This document shows positions 18,353 through 28,140 of a DNA stretch of 64,000 nt, one piece after another; the first letter of the stretch is position 1, and the number at the start of each line of letters is the position of its first letter. The notes beneath the pieces were generated by a model that saw only the letters and a list, made by a program, of their open reading frames with translations, searched no databases and was not told the DNA's origin. A program made the position numbers and the translations under genes. The stretch lies in contig JBAVOR010000016.1 of NCBI GenBank assembly GCA_049692255.1, positions 7,006-71,005 of the forward strand. The letters run 5' to 3'. The DNA is from JBAVOR01 sp049692255. Its GTDB lineage: Bacteria > Babelota > Babeliae > Babelales > JACPOV01.

Positions 18353-19297
18353 ATGAAAAAGATAATGCTATTAACGCTGTTTTTTGTGTCTGCTGTGTCA
18401 GTGAGGGCAAGTGAGAGCAGACATGAGCACGGGAGCGTTTCTCCATTTAATAACGCAGAGTCCCTTGATGGTAACATAGATATTAATAGTCCAGAATATC
18501 TACGCGCTCAGCTCGAAAAAGCGAATGCTGAAAAAAAGGCATATCTGACTTTCATTCAAAAATCAATTAAAAACACTGCAGCTGTTATGACTATAGGTGA
18601 TATGATGCAAAGAGGTTTTAGCGGTGGCGTAACCTCGGGTATTGCGCAGATAACGAGCAACGTTATTGTGGGAAGTATTACCAGCGGAGCCTTGATGATT
18701 CCTATGTTAGCCTATGATAAATATATTGAACAGAAAATAAAAGCGAGTGGAAAGTATGCGCAAACAGTTGCTGAAGTTAATGCACAAACTGCCGCGGAGG
18801 CGCGCGCGCAACTTTTTGGCGGTGTTACCGTAATGAATAAAAAGATGGTCCAAGTCCCTGGGGTGTTTCAAGAATTTAGCGAATCAATTAAATATGCTAT
18901 TGACCCTAAAGACCCAGAGTTGAAAACTTTTTTACGCAAAACGCACGGTGAACTGCTTACGCAAACACTCGCCACGTTTACTGAATTCTCTGAAGAAGAG
19001 CATGAAAAGAATATGGCAACTGCTACAGAGCTGGCTACTTTGTTGGCGCATGTTAAGCAGGCGGCTGAAGAAAAAACAAAATTAACCGAAGAACAGCAAA
19101 AAATAGTGCAAGAATCGATCAATACAGATCTCAAGCGCGCCCACTATCTGCTGCTTTTACTGCAGCACGGGGCGCGGTACGACCAACCAGGATACACGCA
19201 AGACGGGCGTATGGTAGAAGATTTTGGCATTGCGCTAGCTGCAGGGACTGTTATTACGGGCATTGCTACAGCAGGCTATACGTTACTTGGGAAATAA
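18353..19297 (+). CDS. Exported protein of unknown function
   Basis: From Met18353 the protein begins with a clear signal peptide (MKKIMLLTLFFVSAVSVRA) and has an AAGGGGTGA ribosome site in front, so I prefer this ATG to the in-frame GTG at 18314. A Gly/Ser/Ile-rich hydrophobic segment (about 85-120) could insert in a membrane. A charged helical region with Glu/Lys repeats follows, and a second hydrophobic segment lies at the C-terminus (GTVITGIATAGYTLL). The two hydrophobic segments flanking a helical middle suggest a membrane-interacting protein. No family is recognised. Confidence 0.7.
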   Translation: MKKIMLLTLFFVSAVSVRASESRHEHGSVSPFNNAESLDGNIDINSPEYLRAQLEKANAEKKAYLTFIQKSIKNTAAVMTIGDMMQRGFSGGVTSGIAQITSNVIVGSITSGALMIPMLAYDKYIEQKIKASGKYAQTVAEVNAQTAAEARAQLFGGVTVMNKKMVQVPGVFQEFSESIKYAIDPKDPELKTFLRKTHGELLTQTLATFTEFSEEEHEKNMATATELATLLAHVKQAAEEKTKLTEEQQKIVQESINTDLKRAHYLLLLLQHGARYDQPGYTQDGRMVEDFGIALAAGTVITGIATAGYTLLGK

Positions 19298-19415
19298 TAT
19301 AAAATCGCGCCAATACGTATTCTGTAATAAGCGCTTTTTCTTATATCCTTCAATTCTGTTTCACGATTTCTGCAAAAGGGACAATGACGCGCACCAATCA
19401 TTTGCAATAGTTTTT

Positions 19416-20078
19416 TTAACGAGAAAATATCGCACTAAACAGCTGTGTTAAATCAAATTTAAATGCAACGCTCGTTGATTGTGCAGAAATTTGTATTTTT
19501 TGTGCGACATATTTTTCAGGAAAATGTGTTTCTACTAACGAGCGCATGAGCCGTACAATCTCTACTCCCTTTTCTTCAATGGTCGTATGCAGTGTGCCTG
19601 TGAGATAATTATGCCACAACTCATCAAAGTAGGGGTGCAACTCAACAGGTGTAGCAAGGCGATTCTCTGGCCAATGCGTAACAAATGTAAGCATCGTTTT
19701 TTTGTATAGATTATTTTCTAACATATGAGTGCCTCCGTAGTGGCCAACGCTCAGCCCAATAACAAAGGGAAACATAATAACCCCACCTGCATTCATTTCA
19801 AAAGTATCCATATCTATGCAGTCAGTGAGCAGCGCTGCAGTGTGAAGCATATGCCCGCTTGTCGCTGCTAAAAGGCCAGCGGTAACAGCAATACTCACTT
19901 TTTTAAGCTTAAATAGCGCACTGCTTTTTTCTTCATTAACACGAGTCATGAAAACGTGTTCCATGTACGCCCATTCATTTCCCTGGAAAAGTGCTGGTAT
20001 CGCTGCAATAGACGAAGCGGCAATGCATGCGCTAAAAATAAATGCTTTTTGCAATTTGAACACGAATAAAACTCCCAC
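19416..20078 (-). CDS. Membrane-associated protein of unknown function
   Basis: 220 residues with an N-terminal hydrophobic signal or anchor (about 8-30), a hydrophobic segment around 60-80 and another around 100-118. The C-terminal half is soluble. No known domain. It follows the 188-residue membrane protein on the same strand with a 21-base gap, so the two are probably co-transcribed. Confidence 0.6.
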   Translation of the reverse strand: MGVLFVFKLQKAFIFSACIAASSIAAIPALFQGNEWAYMEHVFMTRVNEEKSSALFKLKKVSIAVTAGLLAATSGHMLHTAALLTDCIDMDTFEMNAGGVIMFPFVIGLSVGHYGGTHMLENNLYKKTMLTFVTHWPENRLATPVELHPYFDELWHNYLTGTLHTTIEEKGVEIVRLMRSLVETHFPEKYVAQKIQISAQSTSVAFKFDLTQLFSAIFSR

Positions 20079-20099
20079 TAATGGAATACATACTATGAA

Positions 20100-20666
20100 T
20101 CATATATGTTCATAATAAGGAATAATAGCGCGCAAAGCAAGCAAGCAAGCGATGGCCCCGCAGGGAATGGGTTGGTGGTACAGCAGGTAATCGTACCAAG
20201 GAGTATACAGAAATAGGAGGTATAAAAATACAGGGATGCTTTTTGCGTTCGTTCGCGTCGAGGTGAGCGAACTATGTGTTCTGCTGAGCATCCAGCTCAG
20301 AGCACCAATGGCCGTCGTGTGTATCCATACGAGTATATGTAACTGGCCGAGCGGCATAGTCAATGGAAGTTGATAATACGTAGCGGTTGCCAGGTATAGT
20401 GTTGCGCTCATGCAATACCAACAGGTAATGTGCGTAAAGTAACGAGCGTGCGAGGGTATGGTGCGTAGGGTGCTGACTACGTGTATCAGTTGTAAGCTGT
20501 ACGTAGTGCACACTGCGCTATCAAAAAGAGCGACGCCTGATACCCCTACTATTGCACACCCAATAACACGGGCGATGAGCAAAGGGACGATAATGAGCGA
20601 TACTGCTAATAACGTGTGTATATGGTTCGATATAATTTTTCGTACACACTCAAAATCATGTACCAT
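20100..20666 (-). CDS. Small multi-pass membrane protein, unknown
   Basis: 188 residues, mostly hydrophobic, with five or six predicted membrane spans. No motif I recognise. It begins 11 bases after the CorC-like gene and looks like the tail of the lgt-dnaG-rpoD-corC transcript. Confidence 0.6.
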   Translation of the reverse strand: MVHDFECVRKIISNHIHTLLAVSLIIVPLLIARVIGCAIVGVSGVALFDSAVCTTYSLQLIHVVSTLRTIPSHARYFTHITCWYCMSATLYLATATYYQLPLTMPLGQLHILVWIHTTAIGALSWMLSRTHSSLTSTRTNAKSIPVFLYLLFLYTPWYDYLLYHQPIPCGAIACLLALRAIIPYYEHI

Positions 20667-20677
20667 GAGCGCCTATG

Positions 20678-21979
20678 CTACTCTGGTGCGTGATCAGTGC
20701 CTTTAAAAATGCGTACTTGCAGCACCCGTTTTGCGCTTGCTTGCTGTACATGGAAACCGTACTCTTTGTACACAATCCGTTCGCCGGTTTTAGGCAGATG
20801 TTGTAACTGCTCAGTCAGGAAACCGCCAATAGTAACAGCCGTTACTACTTCAAAGTTGATATTGAGTAGTTTACTCAGCGTTTCTAGCGTCACGCTGCCA
20901 TCGATTAACCAACCGCCGTCATGCAACGGTACAATTTTTTCCGGTACGTTTTCGTATTCGTCACGAATTTCACCCACAATCTCTTCCAGCACGTCTTCCA
21001 ATGTTACTAAGCCAGTAATGCTGCCATATTCGTTGAGCACGATGGCTATGTGAATATGTTTCAGGCGCAACTCGCGTAATAGTTGGTTGATTTTTAAACT
21101 TTCAGGGATAAATAGAATAGGGCGAACCAGCTCTTCGAGTGGTTTTTCTTGTTGTTGAGACATGAGCAAAAAGATATCTTTTTGCAGCACCATACCAATG
21201 ATATTATCTTTGGTTTCTTTAAAGACCGGTAGGCGCGATAGTTGATATTTAGAAAATACCTCGAACGATTCTTTGAGCGTTGCGCGTGCATCCAGCATTA
21301 CAATATCAATTGCGGGGACCATGATCTCTTTTACTTGCTTGCTGCCCAACTTAAAGATGCTTTGAAGCATTTCTGTTTTTTCTCGTTCCATTAACCCTTT
21401 TTCATTAATGTAATCGATTAAAAAACGAATTTCTCGTTCGGTGACCATCGATTCGGTGGGTTCTGTCGGTCCACCGAAAATGCTTAACACCCACGCAGAC
21501 AACCGCATCAAAAAATTAACTACCGGGTACAGCGTGTAATACACCACATTCGTGAACCAAAGTGTTGAACGGAACAGTCGCTCGCCATGTATTTTAGCTA
21601 AATTTTTGGGAATCACTTCACCAAAGATTAAGATAGCAGTAGTGGCCACACCAATGCCCACCGAAAACCCTAAGCCGCCCGAAAGCTGCAGCTGTTCAAA
21701 GAGTGTTTCCATGATATTAGTAATGAGCGCTGCCGCAGTCACGTCGGCCAAATTGCTGCCAATCAATATGGTCACCAGTACTTGCTGAGGGCGCTCTTCG
21801 AGCGTTTTAAATAACTCTTGGTAGCGCGGGCTGGTGGTAGCTATTTCTTTGAGTTTAAACAAACGCAATGCCGTTATGGCCGTTTCTAAAAAAGAAAACA
21901 GCGCACACGCGAGCAATGCAACAAAAAAACCTAGCAATTGGGGGTAAAAAAAGGCACTTCCTAATGGGTCTGGGCTCAT
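20678..21979 (-). CDS. CorC/HlyC (CNNM-like) transporter-associated membrane protein with CBS pair
   Basis: 433 residues in three parts. A DUF21 membrane domain (about 8-195) contains the family's SFLETAITALR segment. A CBS pair (about 215-340) includes SRLPVFKETKDNIIGMV and a GSITGLVTLEDVLEEIVGEI stretch. A C-terminal CorC_HlyC domain (about 350-425) has DGGWLIDGS. Members are implicated in Mg2+/Co2+ efflux or homeostasis; some are called hemolysins on weak evidence. It lies 27 bases downstream of rpoD on the same strand. Confidence 0.9.
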   Translation of the reverse strand: MSPDPLGSAFFYPQLLGFFVALLACALFSFLETAITALRLFKLKEIATTSPRYQELFKTLEERPQQVLVTILIGSNLADVTAAALITNIMETLFEQLQLSGGLGFSVGIGVATTAILIFGEVIPKNLAKIHGERLFRSTLWFTNVVYYTLYPVVNFLMRLSAWVLSIFGGPTEPTESMVTEREIRFLIDYINEKGLMEREKTEMLQSIFKLGSKQVKEIMVPAIDIVMLDARATLKESFEVFSKYQLSRLPVFKETKDNIIGMVLQKDIFLLMSQQQEKPLEELVRPILFIPESLKINQLLRELRLKHIHIAIVLNEYGSITGLVTLEDVLEEIVGEIRDEYENVPEKIVPLHDGGWLIDGSVTLETLSKLLNINFEVVTAVTIGGFLTEQLQHLPKTGERIVYKEYGFHVQQASAKRVLQVRIFKGTDHAPE

Positions 21980-22006
21980 GATACCTACAGTGTCCTTACC
22001 GTATAA

Positions 22007-24013
22007 TTATTCATCAAAATCATCATCCTCTTCATCGACATCGGCAATCGTATCATATTCTTTATCGAAAAACGATTGTAATTTTTTACTGCGCGAAGAG
22101 TGGCGTAACTTACGTAAAGCCTTTACTTCAATTTGACGAATACGCTCACGAGTTACCGAAAAGTCTTTCCCGACTTCTTCTAGCGTATGCTCTGAAGCAA
22201 CGTCTATGCCAAAACGCATTTTTAACACTTTTTCTTCGCGTGGCGTTAATGTCTTAAGCACTTCACGCACTCGTTCCTTCAGATCGTTGCTGGCAACCGT
22301 TTCTGCAGGAGAAAAATCGTTTTCATTTTCAATAAAGTCTTTAATAAAGGCGTCTTCGCTATCACCAACCGGTGTTTCTAAAGAGATAGGTTCTTTAGAA
22401 ATTTTGATGATATTTTTAATCTTCTTTTCATCAATATTCAGCTCTTTAGACAGTTCGGTGTGTGATGGTTCGCGGCCATGTTCTTGAATAAAGATGCGTT
22501 TAATTTTGTTGATCTTGTTGAGCGTTTCAACCATGTGAACCGGTACACGAATGGTACGAGACTGATCGGCAATGGCACGGGTAATTGCTTGACGGATCCA
22601 CCAAGTCGCATACGTAGAGAACTTATATCCCCGTTCAAATTCGAACTTTTCCACCGCTTTCATCAAACCAATGTTACCTTCTTGAATCAGGTCAAGAAAG
22701 TGCAAGCCTTTGTTGATGTATTTTTTAGCAATATTAACGACAAGGCGTAAGTTTGCTTTTGCTAGATCATCTTTAGCACGTTTGTCTTTGAGCAAGCCGA
22801 TTTGCAACTTATGATAATGCTTATAAATAACTTCGTGTGGCAAGCCCATCTCTTGTTCTACTTTTTTAATGAGCTTGTGCGCGGTGCGAATGTTTCTTTC
22901 CAACTCTTCTTTTTCTGCCACTTGCTCTGCATCGATATTTTTTATGCCGTTCAGATTATTAAGTCGTATTTCATCACGCTTAATCTCTTGCTGTTTTTCT
23001 TCAATTTTATTGATATTTTTTTCAATGCGTTTTGATAGTTTGCGCAGTAATTTGTTGGCGATCTTAATCATTTGAATTTGTGCGCTTATTTCTTCTTTAT
23101 TTTTGCGCACCTTATCAAGCATCTCTTTCTTTTTTTCTTCTGTTTCCAATTTTCCGCGATAGCTTAAGTAAATGCGCTCTTCGTTTGCTATTAAATCTTT
23201 AATGGTATTGATAGTTGCCAAAAAGACCGCGCCTTCTTCTTCAATTTTAGGAAGGTTTTCTTGGAACTCAGAAAACTGAATAATATCTTTCAGCGGTACC
23301 GTATTTTTTTGTACCTTTTCTCCGATGCTCACCAGCTCTTTGTGAATAAAAGGGAATTTAGAGATCGATTCGATAGCTTCTTTTTTGCCTAACGCTATCT
23401 GGTCTGCAATAACTTTTTCTGTTTTTTTATTGAGTAACGGAATCTTACCGATTTCTCGCAGGTATACTTTTACCCCATCAGTTAATTGGGTAGCCCCTGC
23501 CATTTCTTTAGGATTTTCCTCTTCTTCCTCATCTTCATCTTCGGCCGCTTCTTCTTCTTGTTCATCCCCTTCAAACTCGAGATTATTAAAGCTCGACTTT
23601 ACTGAGCTGGTAGCAGACTCTTCTTCATCTTTGTGTAAATCTTCCAACGCCGATGAGGCTAGATCATCAACATCATCAATTAACATTTCTATACCCTCTT
23701 TTTCCAATGTGCGTAAAAGTTCTTGGGTATCTTTTTCATTTAATTGATACTGTTGCGTTGCTTCAATCAGTTCTTCTTGAGTGAGTGCGCCTCGCTTATG
23801 CGCGCGGGTAACGATAGCGGCAAATATCTGATTTTTGATATCCGTATCTTTGTCGGCAAGCTGCTCTTTCTTAACCGCATCTTGGATACTATTTTTTTTG
23901 GAAAGGGAGCTCTTTTTTAGTATCGATTTTGGTTTATTTTTTGTGCTCATGGAAGATGAGGATGCTACCGGTTTTTTACTGATTGTTTGTTTGATCGTTA
24001 TTTTTTTCTTCAT
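22007..24013 (-). CDS. rpoD: RNA polymerase primary sigma factor (RpoD)
   Basis: 668-residue housekeeping sigma-70. The N-terminus is Lys/Ser-rich, followed by region 1.1-like sequence and a run of acidic residues (about 148-172). Region 1.2 contains VKVYLREIGKIPLL. Regions 2.1-2.4 contain the core-binding DLIQEGNIGLMKAV, GYKFSTYATWWIRQAI and the -10 recognition segment. Region 3 has the HGREPSHTELS stretch. Region 4.2 is the helix-turn-helix TLEEVGKDFSVTRERIRQIE. Its start overlaps the dnaG stop by 4 bases (ATGA), so translation is coupled. TTGACA/TATAAT-type promoters seen in this window agree with it. Confidence 0.97.
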   Translation of the reverse strand: MKKKITIKQTISKKPVASSSSMSTKNKPKSILKKSSLSKKNSIQDAVKKEQLADKDTDIKNQIFAAIVTRAHKRGALTQEELIEATQQYQLNEKDTQELLRTLEKEGIEMLIDDVDDLASSALEDLHKDEEESATSSVKSSFNNLEFEGDEQEEEAAEDEDEEEEENPKEMAGATQLTDGVKVYLREIGKIPLLNKKTEKVIADQIALGKKEAIESISKFPFIHKELVSIGEKVQKNTVPLKDIIQFSEFQENLPKIEEEGAVFLATINTIKDLIANEERIYLSYRGKLETEEKKKEMLDKVRKNKEEISAQIQMIKIANKLLRKLSKRIEKNINKIEEKQQEIKRDEIRLNNLNGIKNIDAEQVAEKEELERNIRTAHKLIKKVEQEMGLPHEVIYKHYHKLQIGLLKDKRAKDDLAKANLRLVVNIAKKYINKGLHFLDLIQEGNIGLMKAVEKFEFERGYKFSTYATWWIRQAITRAIADQSRTIRVPVHMVETLNKINKIKRIFIQEHGREPSHTELSKELNIDEKKIKNIIKISKEPISLETPVGDSEDAFIKDFIENENDFSPAETVASNDLKERVREVLKTLTPREEKVLKMRFGIDVASEHTLEEVGKDFSVTRERIRQIEVKALRKLRHSSRSKKLQSFFDKEYDTIADVDEEDDDFDE

Positions 24014-25800
24014 ATAAGCCCCTTACGCAAAAGAGTGCGGCGTAATTCCTGGAACGTTTGTATTATCGATTCAACTTCTTGGGTATTTTGAGCCATTGTT
24101 GCGTGTTGTAACCGTTCTTTGGTTTGTGCAACAATGGTTTTCCACTGCCTTTTTTGAAATTGCATGAGAAGCATCGGTAGGTCATTTTTTTCTACCGTAT
24201 CGCCATACTCAATAAGCAATTTATGTACAAGCAGCTTTTCATCAGCAGGTAATAAAGACATACGATCGCCACCATGGTCTGCATTATGCAGTGTGGCCTC
24301 TTTTATTTTAATATAGATAGTTTTTAATGGCTCACTCAAATAGGTGCGTACATATGTCTCGTCTTCTGGCTCAAGGATATCCATATGGTTTATTATAACA
24401 GAAAATAATTTTTTTTCCAAGATGGTGAGCGTTTCAGCACTATCAATGAGCGGTGGTAAGGCCGGTGTCGCTACAGAAACGGCTGATTCAGGCAGCTCTT
24501 TTTTACTGCTATTTTTGAGCATGCGCTGATATTCTTGCTTGAGCGTTTCGACCGATATGGCAAACTGCTGTGCCGCCTGTTGCAAAATAAGATCTTTTTT
24601 GAATGGGTCTTGCAGATGTGCTATAGCATCAAGCACCTCTTTGATAGCTTCTATTTTTTCCTTGACCGCTTTAGCGCTGAATCCTGCGCTATTCTTTTCA
24701 ATTAAATAACTGAAAATATCTTTTGACTGTGCGATAGCCTCTTCGAGCGTTCCTTTTTTAGCAAGCCATGAGGCAGGGTCTTCTGTTGGCGGTAAAGGAA
24801 TGATGTGCAGTTCAAGGCCTAGTTCCCAGCACAGTGATGCCATGCGTACCATGGCCCGTTGCCCAGCGGCATCTCCATCGTATGCAGCGTATATATGATT
24901 AACATACCGTGCAATAAGGCGCAGCTGTTCAATGGTGCAGGCGGTACCCATGGTTGCTACCGTTGCCCCATAACCGTGCTGCATCATAGCCATGCAATCA
25001 AGGTATCCTTCAACAATAAAGACGCTATCTTCTTTTTGCATTGCCGCTTTTGCTCTATCGAGCCCGAACAGGAGATGGCCTTTGGTAAAATATTCATTTT
25101 CACGGGAATTGTAATATTTTGCTCGTTCGTCTCCGCCAACAAATACACGGCCACCAAAGCCATAGATACGACCCATGTGGTCGGTAATAGGGAACATAAC
25201 GCGATTTTCAAAGGGAGAAAATGGCATATTTTTAGTTTCTTGTATAATGCCAACTTTGATCAGATCTTCTACTAAAAAAGAACTTTTTTTGAGTGCAGTA
25301 ATAACTTGCTGCACCCCGTGTGCGCCCGGAGGAAAATAACCGATTTGATGCGTAATAATCATCTGCTCTTGAATGCCTCTGTTCTTGAGATATTGCAGTA
25401 CTGCAGGTGATTTGAGTAACAGACTATGAAATAATGAACAGAGCATCTGGTGCAATGCGTGGTAACGTGTTTTTTCTTCGTGTGATTGAGTGCGGTCTGG
25501 CCCTTTAGAGGGACTCATCTTTTCTGGCAAACTAATTTTATATTGATCAGCAAGCATTTGCACTGCTTCAAAGGGAGAGCAATGTTCTACTTTTGCAATA
25601 AATTCGATCACATCACCCCCGGTATGGCAACCAAAGCAGTAGAAAATATTTTTATGGGGGCTGACGGTAAAAGAAGCAGTCTTTTCGGTATGAAACGGGC
25701 AGGTGCCCTTAAAGTAGTATCCTACCTTTTTGAGTGTGGCATATTGACTTACCACATCCAAAATTGAAACTTGTTGTTTAATGAGACTGAATGCGTTCAT
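24010..25800 (-). CDS. dnaG: DNA primase (DnaG)
   Basis: Makes RNA primers for DNA replication. A CHC2 zinc finger is formed by Cys34, His37, Cys55 and Cys58. The RNA polymerase/TOPRIM domain carries FIVEGYLDCMAM (catalytic Glu) and AAYDGDAAGQRA (DxD). GGRVF and YYNSRE segments match DnaG. The C-terminal 130 residues or so are the poorly conserved helicase-interaction domain. The length of 596 residues is normal. It overlaps lgt upstream by 23 bases and rpoD downstream by 4 bases. Confidence 0.97.
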   Translation of the reverse strand: MNAFSLIKQQVSILDVVSQYATLKKVGYYFKGTCPFHTEKTASFTVSPHKNIFYCFGCHTGGDVIEFIAKVEHCSPFEAVQMLADQYKISLPEKMSPSKGPDRTQSHEEKTRYHALHQMLCSLFHSLLLKSPAVLQYLKNRGIQEQMIITHQIGYFPPGAHGVQQVITALKKSSFLVEDLIKVGIIQETKNMPFSPFENRVMFPITDHMGRIYGFGGRVFVGGDERAKYYNSRENEYFTKGHLLFGLDRAKAAMQKEDSVFIVEGYLDCMAMMQHGYGATVATMGTACTIEQLRLIARYVNHIYAAYDGDAAGQRAMVRMASLCWELGLELHIIPLPPTEDPASWLAKKGTLEEAIAQSKDIFSYLIEKNSAGFSAKAVKEKIEAIKEVLDAIAHLQDPFKKDLILQQAAQQFAISVETLKQEYQRMLKNSSKKELPESAVSVATPALPPLIDSAETLTILEKKLFSVIINHMDILEPEDETYVRTYLSEPLKTIYIKIKEATLHNADHGGDRMSLLPADEKLLVHKLLIEYGDTVEKNDLPMLLMQFQKRQWKTIVAQTKERLQHATMAQNTQEVESIIQTFQELRRTLLRKGLI

Positions 25801-26530
25801 GTGTGTATCGCCTTACGTACCAATATATACCCAGGCCGCTGCTTATTACCAATAGTGCGATACATTGTTGTACCGAGAGCCATGACATGGGGGTGCATGT
25901 GCGATCGGCACGAAAAAAATCAACGATAAAACGTTCCAATCCTACTCCTATGACGTATGCAGCAAAGATTGTGCCTTGTGCATGCCAACGTTTGTGTGCC
26001 ATTGCGTATAAGCAGGCAAATAAGAGCAGCAATGCGCCAGCGCTGTACAGTTGTGTCGGATGGGTGTGCACAGAGTAAAGCCATAGATCTCGTGCTTGCA
26101 TGAGTGCGGTGCCGCCACAACAACCAGCAGTTAAGCAGCCAATGCGCGCAACTGCCTGTAATAATGGCATATATAACGCCAAAATATCAGCAGTAGGGAG
26201 CACGGGAATGGCGCGGGACCATAAGTAGAACGCTATTGTTGATACGGTAGCAATAACGCTCCCTAAAATAGAAAACCCACCATACCAGGGCAGTAGTAGA
26301 TCAAGAAAACTTTCGATTTGGCCATGAGAAGTAAGTGCATAGACCACTCGTCCCCCAATAAAAGCGCTTACAATGCCTGTAATAATAAGTGAAGAAAAGA
26401 CGTTTTCATCAAAAAGTTGTTTTCTTCTTTCATCGTGAATAATAAGTCGCCAGTAAAGCAGCGTGGCACATGCAATAAAGAGGCCGTAACTGTGAATGGC
26501 AATGGGGCCCCAGATATGGAGTAGTTCCAT
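25778..26530 (-). CDS. lgt: Prolipoprotein diacylglyceryl transferase (Lgt)
   Basis: Inner-membrane enzyme that transfers diacylglycerol from phosphatidylglycerol to the lipobox cysteine of prolipoproteins. 250 residues with about seven spans. The start (PIAIHSYGLFIA) has the family's HSYG element, GGRVVYAL and the PWYGGFSILG loop follow, and the signature region reads ARIGCLTAGCCGG with HPTQLYSA after it. Lipoproteins, and hence a lipoprotein-bearing envelope, are implied. It is the first gene of the lgt-dnaG-rpoD-corC row; the usual rpsU is not present. Confidence 0.93.
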   Translation of the reverse strand: MELLHIWGPIAIHSYGLFIACATLLYWRLIIHDERRKQLFDENVFSSLIITGIVSAFIGGRVVYALTSHGQIESFLDLLLPWYGGFSILGSVIATVSTIAFYLWSRAIPVLPTADILALYMPLLQAVARIGCLTAGCCGGTALMQARDLWLYSVHTHPTQLYSAGALLLLFACLYAMAHKRWHAQGTIFAAYVIGVGLERFIVDFFRADRTCTPMSWLSVQQCIALLVISSGLGIYWYVRRYTHERIQSH

Positions 26531-26631
26531 ATAACCTCTGTTTTTTTAATGTTTGTGTATTCTTACTAGTCTGGGCAAAAATGTTGGTTTTGGCAAAGGA
26601 TTCGAAGAAAATATTATTCCTCTTGTATTTA

Positions 26632-26661
26632 TTGCAAATTGGATAATAAAATATATATACT
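26632..26661 (+). promoter_or_regulatory. Sigma-70-type promoter upstream of a small secreted protein pair
   Basis: TTGCAA (26632-26637), 18 bases, TATACT (26656-26661), about 50 bases before ATG 26712. Confidence 0.5.
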
Positions 26662-26711
26662 ATTGTGTAGATACGGATTGAAATTAAAAAGCGGATTAAA
26701 ACGGAGGACTT

Positions 26712-27110
26712 ATGAATAAAATGATGGGCTCGTTGTTATTGATGAGTATGGCGGGGAATATGCATGCAGTGCCTACCGCAATAACCATTACTAACAAAAC
26801 AGGAAACACAATTAACGCACTGATACCTAATGCTTTTGGCGGGGATCGAGGATATTTAGTAGTACCCACTACTGAAAAAGATGGTATTCTAGATGGGCAA
26901 ACTGTAATATTAAGCTGCGCTAAGATAGCAACTAACACAATCGTGAATTTTCATGCGTTGCGCTGGACTCTCCCCACCATTCAACTAGCTATTAGTGATG
27001 CTGATAACAAGTGGCAAACCGTCAGATCTGGTATTCCACCTCTTGATTATCAGCTTGCAGTTACTATTACTGCAAAAGATGTCGTACTTATTAAAGAGCA
27101 AAAATCGTAA
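26712..27110 (+). CDS. Small exported protein, unknown
   Basis: 132 residues with a signal peptide (1-19, ending NMHA) and a GGAGG ribosome site. The mature part is predicted beta-rich (AITITNKTGNTINAL and similar strands) and has a segment KWQTVRSGIP that resembles NWQIIRNNIP in the next gene. That suggests two related small beta-sandwich proteins made from one transcript. No family recognised. Confidence 0.65.
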   Translation: MNKMMGSLLLMSMAGNMHAVPTAITITNKTGNTINALIPNAFGGDRGYLVVPTTEKDGILDGQTVILSCAKIATNTIVNFHALRWTLPTIQLAISDADNKWQTVRSGIPPLDYQLAVTITAKDVVLIKEQKS

Positions 27111-27127
27111 ATAATAAGGAGTTATTA

Positions 27128-27478
27128 ATGAAAAGAATAAGAGTTCTTTGGTGGGTTATAATGACATATACAATAGATATGCTTCCTGGTCATTACGCAG
27201 TATCAGTTACCAATAACGCAAGCGTGCCTGTAGATATGAAATTAGAGGTACAAAAAGACGGAGCACCTCTTACGTTGCAATTCGTAAGCGGAACGAAGTC
27301 GGGAGGATCAGCTCAGCTGGCAGGAGATATTGATGCGGGCAATAGTGCAGCAGTGTTTTCAATAGCATATCAAGGGGGGAATTGGCAGATTATACGGAAT
27401 AATATACCTGCCGGCGCTGTGCCAACTCAGATAACACTTGCCCAGCAGAAAAATCTCCGTACTTTTTCTGCTAACTAA
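27128..27478 (+). CDS. Small exported protein, related to the preceding gene
   Basis: 116 residues with a hydrophobic N-terminus and an AAGGAG ribosome site, 17 bases after the previous stop. The NWQIIRNNIP segment and the following ITL strand parallel the C-terminal part of the previous protein. Beta-rich and low in charge. Its 3' end overlaps the convergent gene by 8 bases. Function unknown. Confidence 0.6.
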   Translation: MKRIRVLWWVIMTYTIDMLPGHYAVSVTNNASVPVDMKLEVQKDGAPLTLQFVSGTKSGGSAQLAGDIDAGNSAAVFSIAYQGGNWQIIRNNIPAGAVPTQITLAQQKNLRTFSAN

Positions 27479-28109
27479 TATTTGCAGTACTTTTGTCTTG
27501 CGTATCTGGCTGTGCTTGTAATGCTATGCGATCAGGCGCATCCCAGCAGAAAGTAATGCTTGCTTGTTTATGGCCTGCGGGCAAGGGCAGCGAAAGTTCT
27601 TTTTTTTCTTGATGGTACATGATGCCGAACCGTTTAAATTCGCATGCATACGCGACCGTTACTTTACCATCACTGACCGGTACCGTGACCGATTCATTAT
27701 TGCCCAACAGTTTTTGATTGATAGTTACTTGGAAAAGAGAAGGTTTTGGTTTTGCCCAATGCCCTTCGTAGGTAATCATTTTGTCGGTAATGCTATTTAC
27801 GATAGTGATCGTTTCCGCTTTTTTAGCTGCAGGAACAACTGGAGATATAACAGCAGTAATGGCTTGAGGCTTTTCATGTGCTCTTGGCTCCTGTTTTTGT
27901 TGCGTGGCTATTTCTTTTCGCTCGAGCCCATTTTTTGGTGCACAATTGGGTTCCTGCTTCTTTTGTGTTACGGCTACTGGGGCTTTTTTTTCTAGTTCGC
28001 AGCTCATGCGTTGCGACTGTTGTTTTTTCTTTAACATCGCGCTCGTAACACATGGATATTGCGCAAGTATGCCCAGCAATGCAATAGATATTTTTTTTGT
28101 ATGCTTCAT
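27471..28109 (-). CDS. Exported protein of unknown function
   Basis: 212 residues with a signal peptide (about 1-24). A Lys/Gln/Glu/Pro-rich linker (about 27-90) follows, then a C-terminal beta-rich domain of about 110 residues beginning at TITIVNSITDKM. The architecture of signal, flexible linker and small beta domain recalls the neighbouring small exported proteins. No recognised family. Confidence 0.6.
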   Translation of the reverse strand: MKHTKKISIALLGILAQYPCVTSAMLKKKQQSQRMSCELEKKAPVAVTQKKQEPNCAPKNGLERKEIATQQKQEPRAHEKPQAITAVISPVVPAAKKAETITIVNSITDKMITYEGHWAKPKPSLFQVTINQKLLGNNESVTVPVSDGKVTVAYACEFKRFGIMYHQEKKELSLPLPAGHKQASITFCWDAPDRIALQAQPDTQDKSTANIS

Positions 28110-28140
28110 CTCTGTTCCTTCTTTTTCAAAACATTAAAAA

